Shown: positions 53,198 to 62,866 of the stretch, one piece after another
Layout of the letters: each line of letters opens with the position of its first letter
Position numbering within the stretch: position 1 is the first letter of the stretch
Source: an uncultured Hellea sp.
GTDB taxonomy: Bacteria > Pseudomonadota > Alphaproteobacteria > Caulobacterales > Maricaulaceae
Assembly (NCBI GenBank): GCA_938007935.1
Contig: CALLMD010000010.1
Location: 248,001-312,000 of the forward strand
Direction: 5' to 3'
Length of the DNA: 64,000 nucleotides
The notes under the pieces: generated by a model
Seen by the model: only the letters and a program-made list of their open reading frames with translations
Told to the model about the DNA's origin: nothing
The model's database searches: none
Program-made: the position numbers and the translations under genes

Positions 53198-54157
53198 ATG
53201 GCTAAGAAAACAAAGAAGAAATCAAGTGAACGGGGTCTTGGCCGAGGACTGTCGGCGCTGATGTCGGATGTTAGCGCAATTAATGAGCCTGTTAAAACAC
53301 CGAAACCAAAGGCAAAGCCTGTTGTTAAAAAACCAGCAGCTAAAGAGGATAAAGCACCTGTTAGTCCACGCGGCGTAACATCTATTGCAATTCATCAGTT
53401 AGAGAGAAACCCTGATCAGCCGCGAAAATATTTCGATAAAGAGAAGCTAGCGGAACTTACCCAATCCATAAAAGATAAAGGTGTATTGCAGCCTATCCTC
53501 GTTCGGCCACTATCAAGCCGGAGCTCTAAAAGTGAAGCGCATTATCAAATCGTAGCCGGTGAACGTCGCTGGCAAGCGGCGTTAAAAGCAAAACTTGATT
53601 CAATGCCTGTTCTTATTCGTGAACTCTCTGATCAGGATGTACTCGAAATTGGCGTTGTCGAAAATGTCCAACGCGCAGACTTAAATCCAATTGAAGAGGC
53701 TTTGGCTTATAAAGCGCTTTCAGATCAATTTAAACGCACCCAAGATGATATTGCTCTAGCTGTTGGTAAGTCCCGACCGCATGTAACGAATATGCTTCGT
53801 TTACTTACGCTTCCCAAGAGGGCACAAAGTTATCTCGCAAAGGGTAAAATTACAGCGGGCCATGCGCGGGCCATAATTGCTGCGCCTGACCCAACTGAGC
53901 TTGCCGATGCAATTGCTGAAAAAGGTTTGTCAGTACGCGAAGCGGAAGATTGGGTTCGCCGTATCAAAGCCGCTAATGGTCAAACAAAAAAAGTACCTAG
54001 TCAAAAAGATGCTGATACACGGAAAGTAGAAACTGAATTATCTGATATGCTGGGTCTAAAAACTGATCTTCGGCATAAAGGTCCTGGAGGCGAGCTTCGC
54101 ATTAAATATAAAACGTCTTCGCAGCTCGAAGCTCTTATTAAACAGTTGAAATCCTAG
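53198..54157 (+). CDS. parB: Chromosome partitioning protein ParB
   Basis: A 319-aa CTPase and parS-binding protein. The N-terminus RGLGRGLSALMSD (~12-24) contacts and stimulates ParA. The CTP-binding domain has NPDQPRKYF, a GERRWQAA box and ENVQRADLNPIEEA; the HTH is around IALAVGKSRPHVTNMLRLL. A lysine/proline-rich linker (~30-55) and a C-terminal dimer domain are present. Its stop abuts the NUDIX gene start. Confidence 0.97.
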   Translation: MAKKTKKKSSERGLGRGLSALMSDVSAINEPVKTPKPKAKPVVKKPAAKEDKAPVSPRGVTSIAIHQLERNPDQPRKYFDKEKLAELTQSIKDKGVLQPILVRPLSSRSSKSEAHYQIVAGERRWQAALKAKLDSMPVLIRELSDQDVLEIGVVENVQRADLNPIEEALAYKALSDQFKRTQDDIALAVGKSRPHVTNMLRLLTLPKRAQSYLAKGKITAGHARAIIAAPDPTELADAIAEKGLSVREAEDWVRRIKAANGQTKKVPSQKDADTRKVETELSDMLGLKTDLRHKGPGGELRIKYKTSSQLEALIKQLKS

Positions 54158-54832
54158 GTGGCAAATTTAGGACACAGTCCTCTTATTCCGGCAGCGACCA
54201 TTATGCTCTTACGGGATGAGAATGAACGCCTCGAAGTGCTGATGCTTCGCCGTAACAGACGGCTAAAGTCCTTCGGCGGGGCCTGGGTTTTTCCGGGCGG
54301 ACGAGTCGATAGTATCGATGCCCCTGATGGTGATGAACTTGCGCGAGCAAAGGCTGCGGCTATTAGAGAAACACATGAAGAAACTGGCCTTGATATTTCC
54401 AGTGCTGTTATGGAAACGCTATCGTGCTGGATACCGCCTATTCAAGAAAAGCGGCGATTTTCGACCTGGTTTTTTATTGTTGAGGCGCCTGACGCGGTTG
54501 TTGAAATTGATAATGGTGAAATACATGATTATCGCTGGGTGTGCCCAAAAGAATTTATCATGCAAATACCATCTGCAGATATTAGTCTTATGCCGCCAAC
54601 TTATGTGTCGCTACATACGCTCGCACAACATAGGACAGTGAAATCCGTCATGGAAACGACAAAGGCGAGACCATCAGAAATGTTTGAGACCCGCTTTCAA
54701 AAATCAGATGCTGGCTTTGTTACCTATTGGGCAGGAGATGCGGCTTATGAGAGCGGAAATTTAGACATATCTGGACCCAGACGGCGCCTAGTATGCGGCC
54801 CTGAAAAGTGGGAATATCAGACTCATAATTAG
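54158..54832 (+). CDS. NUDIX hydrolase
   Basis: A 224-aa NUDIX protein. The box is FPGGRVDSIDAP, an insertion of ~10 residues, then AAAIRETHEETGLDIS, an RU-type extended box like NUDT8/NUDT19 relatives that act on CoA derivatives or nucleotides. The start is GTG, directly after the parB TAG with no spacer, so translation is probably coupled to parB. The substrate is unknown. Confidence 0.85.
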   Translation: MANLGHSPLIPAATIMLLRDENERLEVLMLRRNRRLKSFGGAWVFPGGRVDSIDAPDGDELARAKAAAIRETHEETGLDISSAVMETLSCWIPPIQEKRRFSTWFFIVEAPDAVVEIDNGEIHDYRWVCPKEFIMQIPSADISLMPPTYVSLHTLAQHRTVKSVMETTKARPSEMFETRFQKSDAGFVTYWAGDAAYESGNLDISGPRRRLVCGPEKWEYQTHN

Positions 54833-54928
54833 ATACATCTTGCAGTGAAAACCTCAAGATTATTTCTGTCTTTTCTTTTTTAACCAAATCAGCTTAATAA
54901 TTCTTATGAATTTGATTGGAGAAAGCCT

Positions 54929-55813
54929 GTGGCGGACTTATTTACAATAGAAGCACTCTTTACTTTACTTATGCTTATTTTGCTTCAGGCCGTGCTTGGC
55001 TTTGATAATCTTTTATACATTGCGATTGAAAGTAATAAAGTTGGCGACCCTAAAGATGCTAAAAAAGTACGTCAGTGGGGCATTGCTATAGCGGTGGTTT
55101 TCCGAATCTTACTTCTCTTTATTATCGTCAGTTTATTTGGATATTTAGCAGAACCTCTTTTTAATGTTCACCTTAAAGACTTCATTGAAGGTGAATTTAC
55201 CATGCAAGCCCTTGTGACTTTGCTTGGTGGTGGGTTCATTATCTATACAGCAGTTAAAGAGATTCACCATTTGCTCTCGGTCGATCATATTGAGCATTCA
55301 GAAGGGTCTGGCCGCCGTTCCGTCGCAAAAGCAATTGCTTTAATTGTTTTGATGAACCTCGTTTTTTCAGTTGATTCCATTTTATCTGCGATGGCGATTG
55401 CGTCAGAAAAAGCAGCAGATGGAACCGTACAATATAACGTACCGCTCATGGTCATTGCGATTGTTATTTCAGGACTTGCAATGATTTTTATGGCGGATGC
55501 GGTTACAGAATTTTTGAAAAAGAACCGGATGTATGAAGTTCTTGGACTATTTATTCTCTTCCTCGTTGGTGTTTTACTTGTCACGGAAGGCGCGCATCTT
55601 GCACATCTTAAGTTATTTACCTTCCCAATTGATGCGATGAGTAAATCAAGTTTTTATCTTGTTGTGGGTGTGTTGGTGGTTACGGATATTTTATCCAATC
55701 GTTATCAGAAACGTCTTTGGGCTCAGAAGGAAGCGGAAATTCGAGGCACGTCTGAAACGGCTGGCCTAGAGGCTGTTGATGCCTTCAAAAACAGAAAGAA
55801 ATCTAAACATTAG
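54929..55813 (+). CDS. TerC-family membrane protein
   Basis: A 294-aa protein with 7-8 membrane helices. The signatures are QAVLGFDNLLYIAIES (~19-34) and LVFSVDSILSAMAIAS (~145-160), whose Asp residues are invariant. TerC/Alx proteins export manganese or aid metal loading of secreted proteins. The start is GTG 54929 with GGAG upstream. It is followed by the hairpin and CtrA-box region. Confidence 0.9.
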   Translation: MADLFTIEALFTLLMLILLQAVLGFDNLLYIAIESNKVGDPKDAKKVRQWGIAIAVVFRILLLFIIVSLFGYLAEPLFNVHLKDFIEGEFTMQALVTLLGGGFIIYTAVKEIHHLLSVDHIEHSEGSGRRSVAKAIALIVLMNLVFSVDSILSAMAIASEKAADGTVQYNVPLMVIAIVISGLAMIFMADAVTEFLKKNRMYEVLGLFILFLVGVLLVTEGAHLAHLKLFTFPIDAMSKSSFYLVVGVLVVTDILSNRYQKRLWAQKEAEIRGTSETAGLEAVDAFKNRKKSKH

Positions 55814-55830
55814 TGCGAGTATAAAATATG

Positions 55831-55851
55831 GTTAACGCTTTATGCGTTAAC
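55831..55851. repeat. Perfect inverted repeat after the TerC-family gene
   Basis: GTTAACGC (55831-55838), loop TTTAT, GCGTTAAC (55844-55851). There is no U-tract after it, so it is not a standard terminator. The right arm overlaps the CtrA box, so it may be regulatory. Confidence 0.55.
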
Positions 55852-55861
55852 TATTCATTAA
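55847..55861. promoter_or_regulatory. Perfect CtrA-box (TTAA-N7-TTAA)
   Basis: TTAACTATTCATTAA: two TTAA half sites with a 7-base spacer, the full CtrA consensus. It is 48 bases upstream of the small membrane-peptide ATG at 55909, the position expected for a CtrA-activated promoter. The next gene rightward is the phosphohexomutase. Confidence 0.65.
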
Positions 55862-55908
55862 CGGTTCACAGCAAAGGCTCTAACGCTTCTCACCTTGAGG
55901 TGATGAAC

Positions 55909-55995
55909 ATGGATATATTAATTATTTTCCTCGTCGCGATACCAGGATGGTTTTTATATAAGTCAGGTATCTCTAAAGACGATAAGGGAGCATAA
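55909..55995 (+). CDS. 28-aa single-helix membrane peptide
   Basis: An open frame MDILIIFLVAIPGWFLYKSG plus ISKDDKGA: one hydrophobic helix (~2-19) then a charged tail. GAGG ends 8 bases before this ATG, a proper ribosome site; another ATG at 55903 is too close to it. The perfect CtrA box lies just upstream. The peptide is too short for ordinary gene callers and I recognise no family. Independent expression, and whether the phosphohexomutase is co-transcribed (78 bases on), are inference. Confidence 0.55.
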   Translation: MDILIIFLVAIPGWFLYKSGISKDDKGA

Positions 55996-56073
55996 ATTTT
56001 ATTTAAGCTCATAAAAATTTAAGCCTTAGAATTTATACATGGATTTCATAATTTTCGCTGTAGGAAGTCCGAC

Positions 56074-57606
56074 ATGTCACAAGCTAACACTCGCAAACCA
56101 AAACCCGCGCTCTCCCCAAATACTATTGAATTTGAAACTCAGGCTCTCGTGAAGCCGACCGGGTTTCGGGAATATGATGCGCGCTGGTATTTTGGCCTAG
56201 CTGGAGATGAAAAAGCCTCCGAGCTAAACCTTTATGGTGTTCAAGCTTTGGGCGAAGGGCTCGGTACATTGATGTATGAGCGCGGGGTTGATCCGAAAAT
56301 TGCTGTTGGGCACGATTTCCGCCATTACTCACTGGGCATAAAACAAGCGCTTATGCTTGGTCTTGTTAACGCTGGCATTGAAGTTCTTGATATTGGTCTT
56401 GCTTTATCACCGACCGCATATTTTGCACAATTTCACTTAGACTGTGCAGGCGTTGCTATGGTTACAGCTAGTCATAATTCAAATGGCTGGACAGGTGTGA
56501 AGATGGGTATTGAACCGCCCCTAACATTTGGCCCAGATGAAATGAGCCGTCTTAAGGAAATCGTTTTAGGCGCACAAGGCAAAGTTCGGGCAGGGGGGTC
56601 ATATCGTTATGTTGAAGGCGTCCGTCAGGCGTTTATTGATGACCTTGTTAAAGACGTAAAACTTGAAAATAAAATAAAAGTTGTGGCGGCTTGCGGCAAT
56701 GGAACAGCTGGCGCATTTGCCGAAGAGGTTCTAACGCGTATTGGCGCCGAAGTCGTGGCGGTTGAATGTGAACTTGATTACTCCTTCCCAAATTATAACC
56801 CAAACCCTGAAGATATGAAAATGTTGCATGCGATGCGTGATAGCTGCCTCGAACATAAAGCAGATATAGCCCTTGGCTTTGACGGGGATGGAGACCGTTG
56901 CGGCGTCGTGGATAATGAAGGCGAAGAGATATTTGCTGATAAGGTCGGGGTTATGTTGGCACGCGATTTATCCGCGATTTATCCTAACGCTCAATTTGTG
57001 GCTGATGTAAAATCGACAGGCTTGTTCACGACAGATCCCGTTTTGATTAAAAATGGTGCAAAGACGGATTATTATAAAACGGGCCATTCTTATATTAAAC
57101 GCCGTTCTAAAGAGTTAAATGCCTTAGTCGGTTTCGAAAAGTCGGGTCACTATTTTTTCAATAAACCAATAGGACGTGGTTATGATTGCGGCCTGACATC
57201 GGCTATTGCCATACTACAGATGCTCGACCGTAACCCTGATAAATCCATGGCAGACTTACGGCGTGATTTACCAAAAACATGGGGCAGTCCTACCATGTCG
57301 CCCTATTGTGCTGATGAAGAAAAATATGACGTTATTGATAAAATCGTCAAAGAAGCTCAGGATGATGCCAAAGCAGGAAAAACAATTTTAGGTCAAAAAG
57401 TTGTTGATGTGAATACCGTCAATGGCGTGAGAATGACATTGGAGGATGGAACCTGGGGTCTTATGCGCGCAAGCTCAAACACACCAAATCTTGTTGTTGT
57501 TGTTGAAAGTCCTGCATCTGAGGAAAATATGATCGGTATGTTCCGTGAAATTGAAAAACGTCTCGCGAAATATGATGAAATTGGTGAGTTTGATCAGAAG
57601 ATATAA
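56074..57606 (+). CDS. Phosphomannomutase/phosphoglucomutase
   Basis: A 510-aa alpha-D-phosphohexomutase. The catalytic serine is in VTASHNSNGWTGVKMG (~129-144), the Mg loop in GFDGDGDRCGVV (~268-279) and the sugar loop in GFEKSGHYFF. It interconverts hexose 6- and 1-phosphates and could supply nucleotide-sugar synthesis for the polysaccharide at the left of the window. It is longer than AlgC (463 aa) through N-terminal and C-terminal additions. AGGA upstream supports the ATG. Confidence 0.92.
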   Translation: MSQANTRKPKPALSPNTIEFETQALVKPTGFREYDARWYFGLAGDEKASELNLYGVQALGEGLGTLMYERGVDPKIAVGHDFRHYSLGIKQALMLGLVNAGIEVLDIGLALSPTAYFAQFHLDCAGVAMVTASHNSNGWTGVKMGIEPPLTFGPDEMSRLKEIVLGAQGKVRAGGSYRYVEGVRQAFIDDLVKDVKLENKIKVVAACGNGTAGAFAEEVLTRIGAEVVAVECELDYSFPNYNPNPEDMKMLHAMRDSCLEHKADIALGFDGDGDRCGVVDNEGEEIFADKVGVMLARDLSAIYPNAQFVADVKSTGLFTTDPVLIKNGAKTDYYKTGHSYIKRRSKELNALVGFEKSGHYFFNKPIGRGYDCGLTSAIAILQMLDRNPDKSMADLRRDLPKTWGSPTMSPYCADEEKYDVIDKIVKEAQDDAKAGKTILGQKVVDVNTVNGVRMTLEDGTWGLMRASSNTPNLVVVVESPASEENMIGMFREIEKRLAKYDEIGEFDQKI

Positions 57607-57650
57607 ATAAGCCTCTTGCGGTTTTATTCCGCATCCCCCATCTGGCAGCC

Positions 57651-58553
57651 ATGAATGTGCTAGATAATAAGAACGATGATGTCGTCACAGTTTTTCAGCT
57701 CGATGGACAACCTGTTCGTGGACGCGCTGTTCAATTAGGTGATGCTCTGAATAAGGCTATCGGGCCAAGATACCCTGAGCCTGTTGCGCGTATGCTTGGT
57801 GAGGCGATGATGTTATGCGCGATTGTCGCGCGTTCACTGAAATTTGAAGGGCGATTGCTCATTCAATGTCATGGCACAAATGATGGCGCGATAAGTCTTT
57901 TGCTAGCAGATTGCACGACGGATGGCGCTATACGGGGTTATGCGCGGTGGGATGAGGACAGCCTGAAACAAATCACACTTGATAGCCGCAATCCCGGAGC
58001 CGAGACATTACTGGGCGGAGGAACATTTTCTATGACAATTGATCAAGGCGCGGATATGGATAAGTATCAAGGCCTTGCCGCGATTGAAGGCGCGCGCTTA
58101 TCAGATTGCGCAGAGCATTATTTTAGTCAATCGGAACAAATCCCCACGCAAATTCGGCTCGCCTGCGGGCAAATACAAGAACCTGGGAAAGAACCAGTTT
58201 GGCGGGGAGGGGGCATCATGATTCAAAAAATCGCAGATGATGACCTTCGAGGAGATACAGAAGATGCTTGGGTCACAGCACAGTCTTTATTTAGCACTGT
58301 CTCTGACACAGAGTTACTTGATCCGGAATTGACACAAGACAGACTCTTATACCGTTTGTTTCATGAATATGGTGTCCGTGTTGTTGATAGAGCTATTATT
58401 GAGGCCAAGTGTACGTGCTCAAGGAAGCGTCTCGAAATGACGCTTAAATCTTTTGAAGCTAAGGCCTTGGAAGAGATGGCGGAGAGCGGCGAAATTAAAG
58501 CGAATTGTGAATTTTGCAATACGGATTATATTTTTAAATTGACCGAGCTTTAA
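57651..58553 (+). CDS. hslO: Redox-regulated chaperone Hsp33
   Basis: A 300-aa holdase activated by oxidation. The C-terminal zinc site is CTCSRKRL (~257) plus CEFCNTDY (~286), the CxC and CxxC pairs that form disulfides. The N-terminal domain has GEAMMLCAIVARSLKFEGRL. It is 44 bases downstream of the hexomutase gene and overlaps the trkH 3' end by 4 bases. Confidence 0.94.
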   Translation: MNVLDNKNDDVVTVFQLDGQPVRGRAVQLGDALNKAIGPRYPEPVARMLGEAMMLCAIVARSLKFEGRLLIQCHGTNDGAISLLLADCTTDGAIRGYARWDEDSLKQITLDSRNPGAETLLGGGTFSMTIDQGADMDKYQGLAAIEGARLSDCAEHYFSQSEQIPTQIRLACGQIQEPGKEPVWRGGGIMIQKIADDDLRGDTEDAWVTAQSLFSTVSDTELLDPELTQDRLLYRLFHEYGVRVVDRAIIEAKCTCSRKRLEMTLKSFEAKALEEMAESGEIKANCEFCNTDYIFKLTEL

Positions 58554-60001
58554 GCGCGCCAAAAGGCTGGCGTTAAAACAACTAAGGCCGTTACGATTTC
58601 AAGGCGTCCAACAATCATAGCCAGAAGTAAGACCCATTTTGCATTATTGGGTAAGGCTTCATAAGTCCCTGCTGGGCCAATTATATCGCCCAGACCTGGA
58701 CCTACATTTGCAACGGCGCTGCCAGCCCCAGACCAAGCTGTGATAGGATCTAAGCCTAGAATTGAAAGTGTAATCGCGACGGCGGCAAAAGTCATAAAGA
58801 AGAGAAAGAAATATCCCATAACCGAATATACGACGGCTTCCGGTAGGGGTTTTCCGCCATAACGTAACGGGACCACTGTATTTTGGCGCGGCATTTTAAA
58901 TAGATATCCACGTAGCGCTTCAAACGCGACTTGGTAACGAAATATTTTTATAGAACAAGCTGTAGAGCCAGCGCAGCCCCCTATAAACATAAAAGCAAAA
59001 AAGGCCGTCATGGCAAAAGGCCCCCAAGCATTATAATCCGCTGTGGCATAACCTGTGCCTGTCACAATAGAGACGACATTAAAGGCGGAAAGCCTGAGCG
59101 CTCTTGAATTCGTGAGTTCTGAGTTCAGCCATAAATAAACAGTAATCAAAGCAATTAAGGCCGTCATAACAATAATGAAAGCGCGGACTTGCGAGTCTTT
59201 AAAGGGCGCGCGCCAATCACCGCGGGTTACAAGTAAGAGGTAAATCCCAAAGGGCATCCCCCCTGCCATCATAAAGGCTATGCAAACAAGGTCTGCCCCA
59301 TTATCCATGAAACCGCCCATTGAGGCATCGGAGGTCGAGTATCCCCCTGTTGCTAATGTGGTCATCGCATGAGCGACGGCGTCAAAGCCGTTCATGCCAG
59401 TCGCGACATACCCAATTGCGCAAAAGACTGTTAAGGCAACATAGATACCACCAATTCCGGCAGCAAGTGAGGCGGCTCTTGGAAGAATTTTTTCGCCCAT
59501 ATCTGAGGATTCAAGACGGAAGAGCTGCATACCGCCAACTTTGAGCATGGGTAGTACGGCCATAGCCGTCACAATAATACCGACCCCGCCTATCCATTGC
59601 AGAATTGCGCGCCACAGCAAAACGCCTTTGGGTAGATTATCCAGTCCTGTTAATATGGTGGACCCTGTCGTTGTAATGCCTGATGTGGCCTCAAAAAGCG
59701 CGTCCGTTACGCTAAGTTCCATAGGATCAAGCATAAAAGGGAAGGCGGCAAAGAATGATAGTGATACCCAGCTTAAGACAGTTAATAGAAAAGCGCCCCG
59801 CGCGCGCAAATCGGGTTTAGGCGTATAAGTCGCCATGGCTAAAGCTGAGCCCAAGAGGGTTGTCAGAATTCCTGAAATCCCGAATGCGCGCCATGACCGG
59901 TCCCCATAGGCCAAGTCCACGCCCATGGGCGCGAACATCGACACACCCAGAGCGGCAACCATCAAGCCGATGACAAAAAAGACAGGACGTAAATCCAGCA
60001 T
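58550..60001 (-). CDS. trkH: TrkH-type potassium uptake channel subunit
   Basis: A 483-aa protein with eight main helices plus pore loops. Selectivity-filter-like stretches include TSGITTTGST, TTLATGGYST and VTGTGYATAD. TrkH forms a K+ channel gated by cytoplasmic TrkA, which is not in the window. The gene is convergent with hslO (4-base overlap) and diverges from the peptidase gene. Confidence 0.93.
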   Translation of the reverse strand: MLDLRPVFFVIGLMVAALGVSMFAPMGVDLAYGDRSWRAFGISGILTTLLGSALAMATYTPKPDLRARGAFLLTVLSWVSLSFFAAFPFMLDPMELSVTDALFEATSGITTTGSTILTGLDNLPKGVLLWRAILQWIGGVGIIVTAMAVLPMLKVGGMQLFRLESSDMGEKILPRAASLAAGIGGIYVALTVFCAIGYVATGMNGFDAVAHAMTTLATGGYSTSDASMGGFMDNGADLVCIAFMMAGGMPFGIYLLLVTRGDWRAPFKDSQVRAFIIVMTALIALITVYLWLNSELTNSRALRLSAFNVVSIVTGTGYATADYNAWGPFAMTAFFAFMFIGGCAGSTACSIKIFRYQVAFEALRGYLFKMPRQNTVVPLRYGGKPLPEAVVYSVMGYFFLFFMTFAAVAITLSILGLDPITAWSGAGSAVANVGPGLGDIIGPAGTYEALPNNAKWVLLLAMIVGRLEIVTALVVLTPAFWRA

Positions 60002-60105
60002 ATTCCCGCCATATAACAGACAAGCTATTTGTCAAACAGATGCTTGCGGAACTTGGGTATTTTGGGCCATATGCAAATGACCACTTAATAACTAAAGAGC
60101 AGCTA

Positions 60106-62463
60106 ATGAGTCTAAAACCCTTTCTGATAATGATGGCAAGCTTTGCGATAATATCTGGATGCGGAGATAAGTCCTCACTTGGCAATTCTGACGGCCCGTT
60201 ATCTGATTTGGAGACTGCGGCGCAACAGGCCCAGACACCAGAAGCTAAAAAAACTTATCTGACGAATAAGCCAGGCCCAGGCAAGTTAACGCCCGAGGCT
60301 TTACATGCTGATCCGTCAATTCATGGCCCGAGGCTTAAAGGAGCTCAGATTTCACCTGAAGGAACTATGGCGACTGTTTTGCAGGGCCGTAAAGATAATG
60401 CGAGACAGCAAGATCTCTGGGCCTATGACCTTGAAAGCGGAGAAGGACGTTTGTTGGTCAGCTCGACTGACATTTTAGGCGCGCCTGAAGAACTATCTTT
60501 AGAAGAAAAAAACAGACGGGAACGTAAGCGCGAATATGGAAGCGGTATTGTCTCCTATAAATGGGTGGGGGATGACCTGCTTCTTTTCCCACTTGGCGGA
60601 GACATCTATTTATATGATTTAAAAACCAATAAGCCAAAGCAAGTTACGGCGACGAAAGGATTTGAAACGGACCCCAAAGTATTCGGAAAAGGGCGCTATG
60701 TCAGCTATATCCGTGAGAATAACTTATATGTCAAAGACCTAGACTCTGGACTAGAGAGGCAACTTTCGGATGGTGCAACTGAATTAATACGAAATGGTAT
60801 TGCTAGTTTTGTTGTTCAAGAAGAGCTGGACCGTTTTACGGGTTATTGGCCAAGTCCTGATGCAGGACGGATAGCCTATACACAAACGGATGAGAGTGAT
60901 GTCGCAACCCGTAACCGTATTGAATATACAGGCAATGGCGTAAAAAATATTACGCAGCGCTATCCTTTTGCGGGAACTCCAAATGCGACTGTGAAGCTCG
61001 GCATAGTTTCCCGGCGCGGTGGTAAAACAAGGTGGGTGGATATAGGCTCAGAAAAAGATATTTATTTAACGCGAGTCTTTTGGAGTGCTGATAGTAGGGC
61101 GCTTTACGCAGGTATTCTATCACGGGATCAAAAATCTCATAGATTGCTCAAAATAAATCCGAATACGGGCGTCTCAGAAATTTTGTTCGAAGAAACGTCT
61201 GAGACGTGGATAAATGTTGAGCTCAGCATAAAACCATTGAAAGATAGAAATTTACCTGCGGGCAACCTTCTCTTGTCAAGTGAACGCAATGGTCAATGGC
61301 AACTCTTTAATGTCCAAACAAGCGGCGACATGGCAGGTACTTTTACGGCAGTCACCCCTGCCGATATCCTAATGACTAAACTGAACTGTGTGAATGAAAA
61401 GACAGGTGACATTTATTTTACGGGCTGGAAAGAAACACCTGTTGAGCGCCATCTTTATCGAATTAATATCGATGGAAGCGAGCTTATTCAAATTTCGACT
61501 AATTCAGGTATTCATAGTGCTAACTTTAGTAAGAGTTGTGAGCGTTATATTGGCGGGTTTAACAATGTTCAGACGCCGCCACAAAGCCGCGCCTTTCAAA
61601 GTGATGGAACACCGCTGTCATGGCTGAATGAAAATAAAATTGGTGCGTCTCATCCTTATGCCCCTTTTCAGCCCGCCCATATAATTCCTGAATTTGGAAC
61701 GCTTCAAACTGCAGATGGAACGGATCTTCATTATGAAGTGTTCAAACCGCTGGATTTAAAAGCGGGTGAGAAACGCCCAAGTGTGACTTTGGTTTATGGC
61801 GGCCCACATGTTCAACGGGTTAGGAACACATGGAACCGGAAAAGCTTTGCAAGAATGCTGGCCCATCATGGGTTTGTTGTTTTCCAGATGGATAATCGAG
61901 GCTCTGGTTATCGCGGCAAACAATTTGAAGAAGTGATCTATCGTAAGATGGGACAGCCTGAAGTCGCAGATCAACAACTGGGCGCGGCATGGCTAAAATC
62001 ACAACCCTTTATCGATCCTGATAAAATGGGCGTTTATGGGTGGTCTTATGGGGGCTATATGACAGCGCATATGCTCGCGCAAACGGATGATTACAAAGCC
62101 GGCGTTGTCGGCGCGCCTGTCACGGAGTGGCAGCTTTATGATACGGCTTATACGGAACGCTATTTGGGCAGCCCGGACCCTGACAGTCTTAATTATACGC
62201 AAGGCGCTTATGAAAAGAGCAATGTCTTTCCGTATTTAGATGGATTAACAGAACCCTTCCTTCTTATTCATGGCATGTCTGATGATAATGTTGTGTTTCA
62301 TAACGCGACAAAATTAATGGACGCAATGCAAAACCGCGGCGCACATAACATGTCAGTTATGACTTATCCGAGAGAGAAGCACGGATTTCGCAGCAGTGAA
62401 AACCGTGTTCATCGGGATAGACAAATTTTGGAGTTCTTCTTAAAAGAACTCGGGGCAGACTAA
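60106..62463 (+). CDS. DPP-IV-type S9 prolyl oligopeptidase lipoprotein
   Basis: A 785-aa protein from ATG 60106, with a lipoprotein signal (lipobox IISGC). A DPPIV N-terminal beta-propeller (~70-520) precedes the alpha/beta hydrolase domain. The catalytic Ser is in VYGWSYGGYMTAH (~646), the Asp in MSDDNVVF (~728) and the His in EKHGFR (~760). It removes dipeptides after Pro or Ala, probably in the periplasm or on the outer membrane. Residues NGIASFVVQEEL resemble the Glu motif that anchors the substrate amino terminus. Confidence 0.92.
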   Translation: MSLKPFLIMMASFAIISGCGDKSSLGNSDGPLSDLETAAQQAQTPEAKKTYLTNKPGPGKLTPEALHADPSIHGPRLKGAQISPEGTMATVLQGRKDNARQQDLWAYDLESGEGRLLVSSTDILGAPEELSLEEKNRRERKREYGSGIVSYKWVGDDLLLFPLGGDIYLYDLKTNKPKQVTATKGFETDPKVFGKGRYVSYIRENNLYVKDLDSGLERQLSDGATELIRNGIASFVVQEELDRFTGYWPSPDAGRIAYTQTDESDVATRNRIEYTGNGVKNITQRYPFAGTPNATVKLGIVSRRGGKTRWVDIGSEKDIYLTRVFWSADSRALYAGILSRDQKSHRLLKINPNTGVSEILFEETSETWINVELSIKPLKDRNLPAGNLLLSSERNGQWQLFNVQTSGDMAGTFTAVTPADILMTKLNCVNEKTGDIYFTGWKETPVERHLYRINIDGSELIQISTNSGIHSANFSKSCERYIGGFNNVQTPPQSRAFQSDGTPLSWLNENKIGASHPYAPFQPAHIIPEFGTLQTADGTDLHYEVFKPLDLKAGEKRPSVTLVYGGPHVQRVRNTWNRKSFARMLAHHGFVVFQMDNRGSGYRGKQFEEVIYRKMGQPEVADQQLGAAWLKSQPFIDPDKMGVYGWSYGGYMTAHMLAQTDDYKAGVVGAPVTEWQLYDTAYTERYLGSPDPDSLNYTQGAYEKSNVFPYLDGLTEPFLLIHGMSDDNVVFHNATKLMDAMQNRGAHNMSVMTYPREKHGFRSSENRVHRDRQILEFFLKELGAD

Positions 62464-62850
62464 TTAATCGGCCTCAGGTGTGACCATAGCAAAGGAATTA
62501 AGTTTATTGCCATCAGGGTCACGAAAATAGCCGCAATAAAAGCCTGTATCGCCGCGCGGACCAGCAGCGCCTTCATCTTGAGCGCCTAAAGCAATTGCCT
62601 TGTCATAAATTTTATGGACGGTTTCTTTATTTGGGCAGGCTAAGGCAATCATTGTTCCATTTCCGGATGTTGCGGCTTTACCGTCATGGGGTTGGCAGAC
62701 ACCAAACATGGGCTGATCCATTGATGGGCCATAGCCCACAAATGTATCACTTGCCCAAAGTTCCTTAATGCCGATTTCGCCAAACAATGAATCATAAAAC
62801 TCTTTGGCCCGCTTTAAATCATTAGTTCCAACTGTGGTGTAAGCAATCAT
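62464..62850 (-). CDS. VOC-superfamily (glyoxalase-like) protein
   Basis: A 128-aa protein with one betaalphabetabetabeta pair. The start YTTVGTNDLKRAKEFYDSLF and the end GYFRDPDGNKLNSFAMV are typical of vicinal-oxygen-chelate domains. The conserved His at the metal site of true glyoxalase I is not obvious, so the function may be binding or another lyase-type reaction. It is immediately convergent with the S9 peptidase gene (no spacer). Confidence 0.88.
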   Translation of the reverse strand: MIAYTTVGTNDLKRAKEFYDSLFGEIGIKELWASDTFVGYGPSMDQPMFGVCQPHDGKAATSGNGTMIALACPNKETVHKIYDKAIALGAQDEGAAGPRGDTGFYCGYFRDPDGNKLNSFAMVTPEAD

Positions 62851-62866
62851 ATAGTTCTCCGAACGG

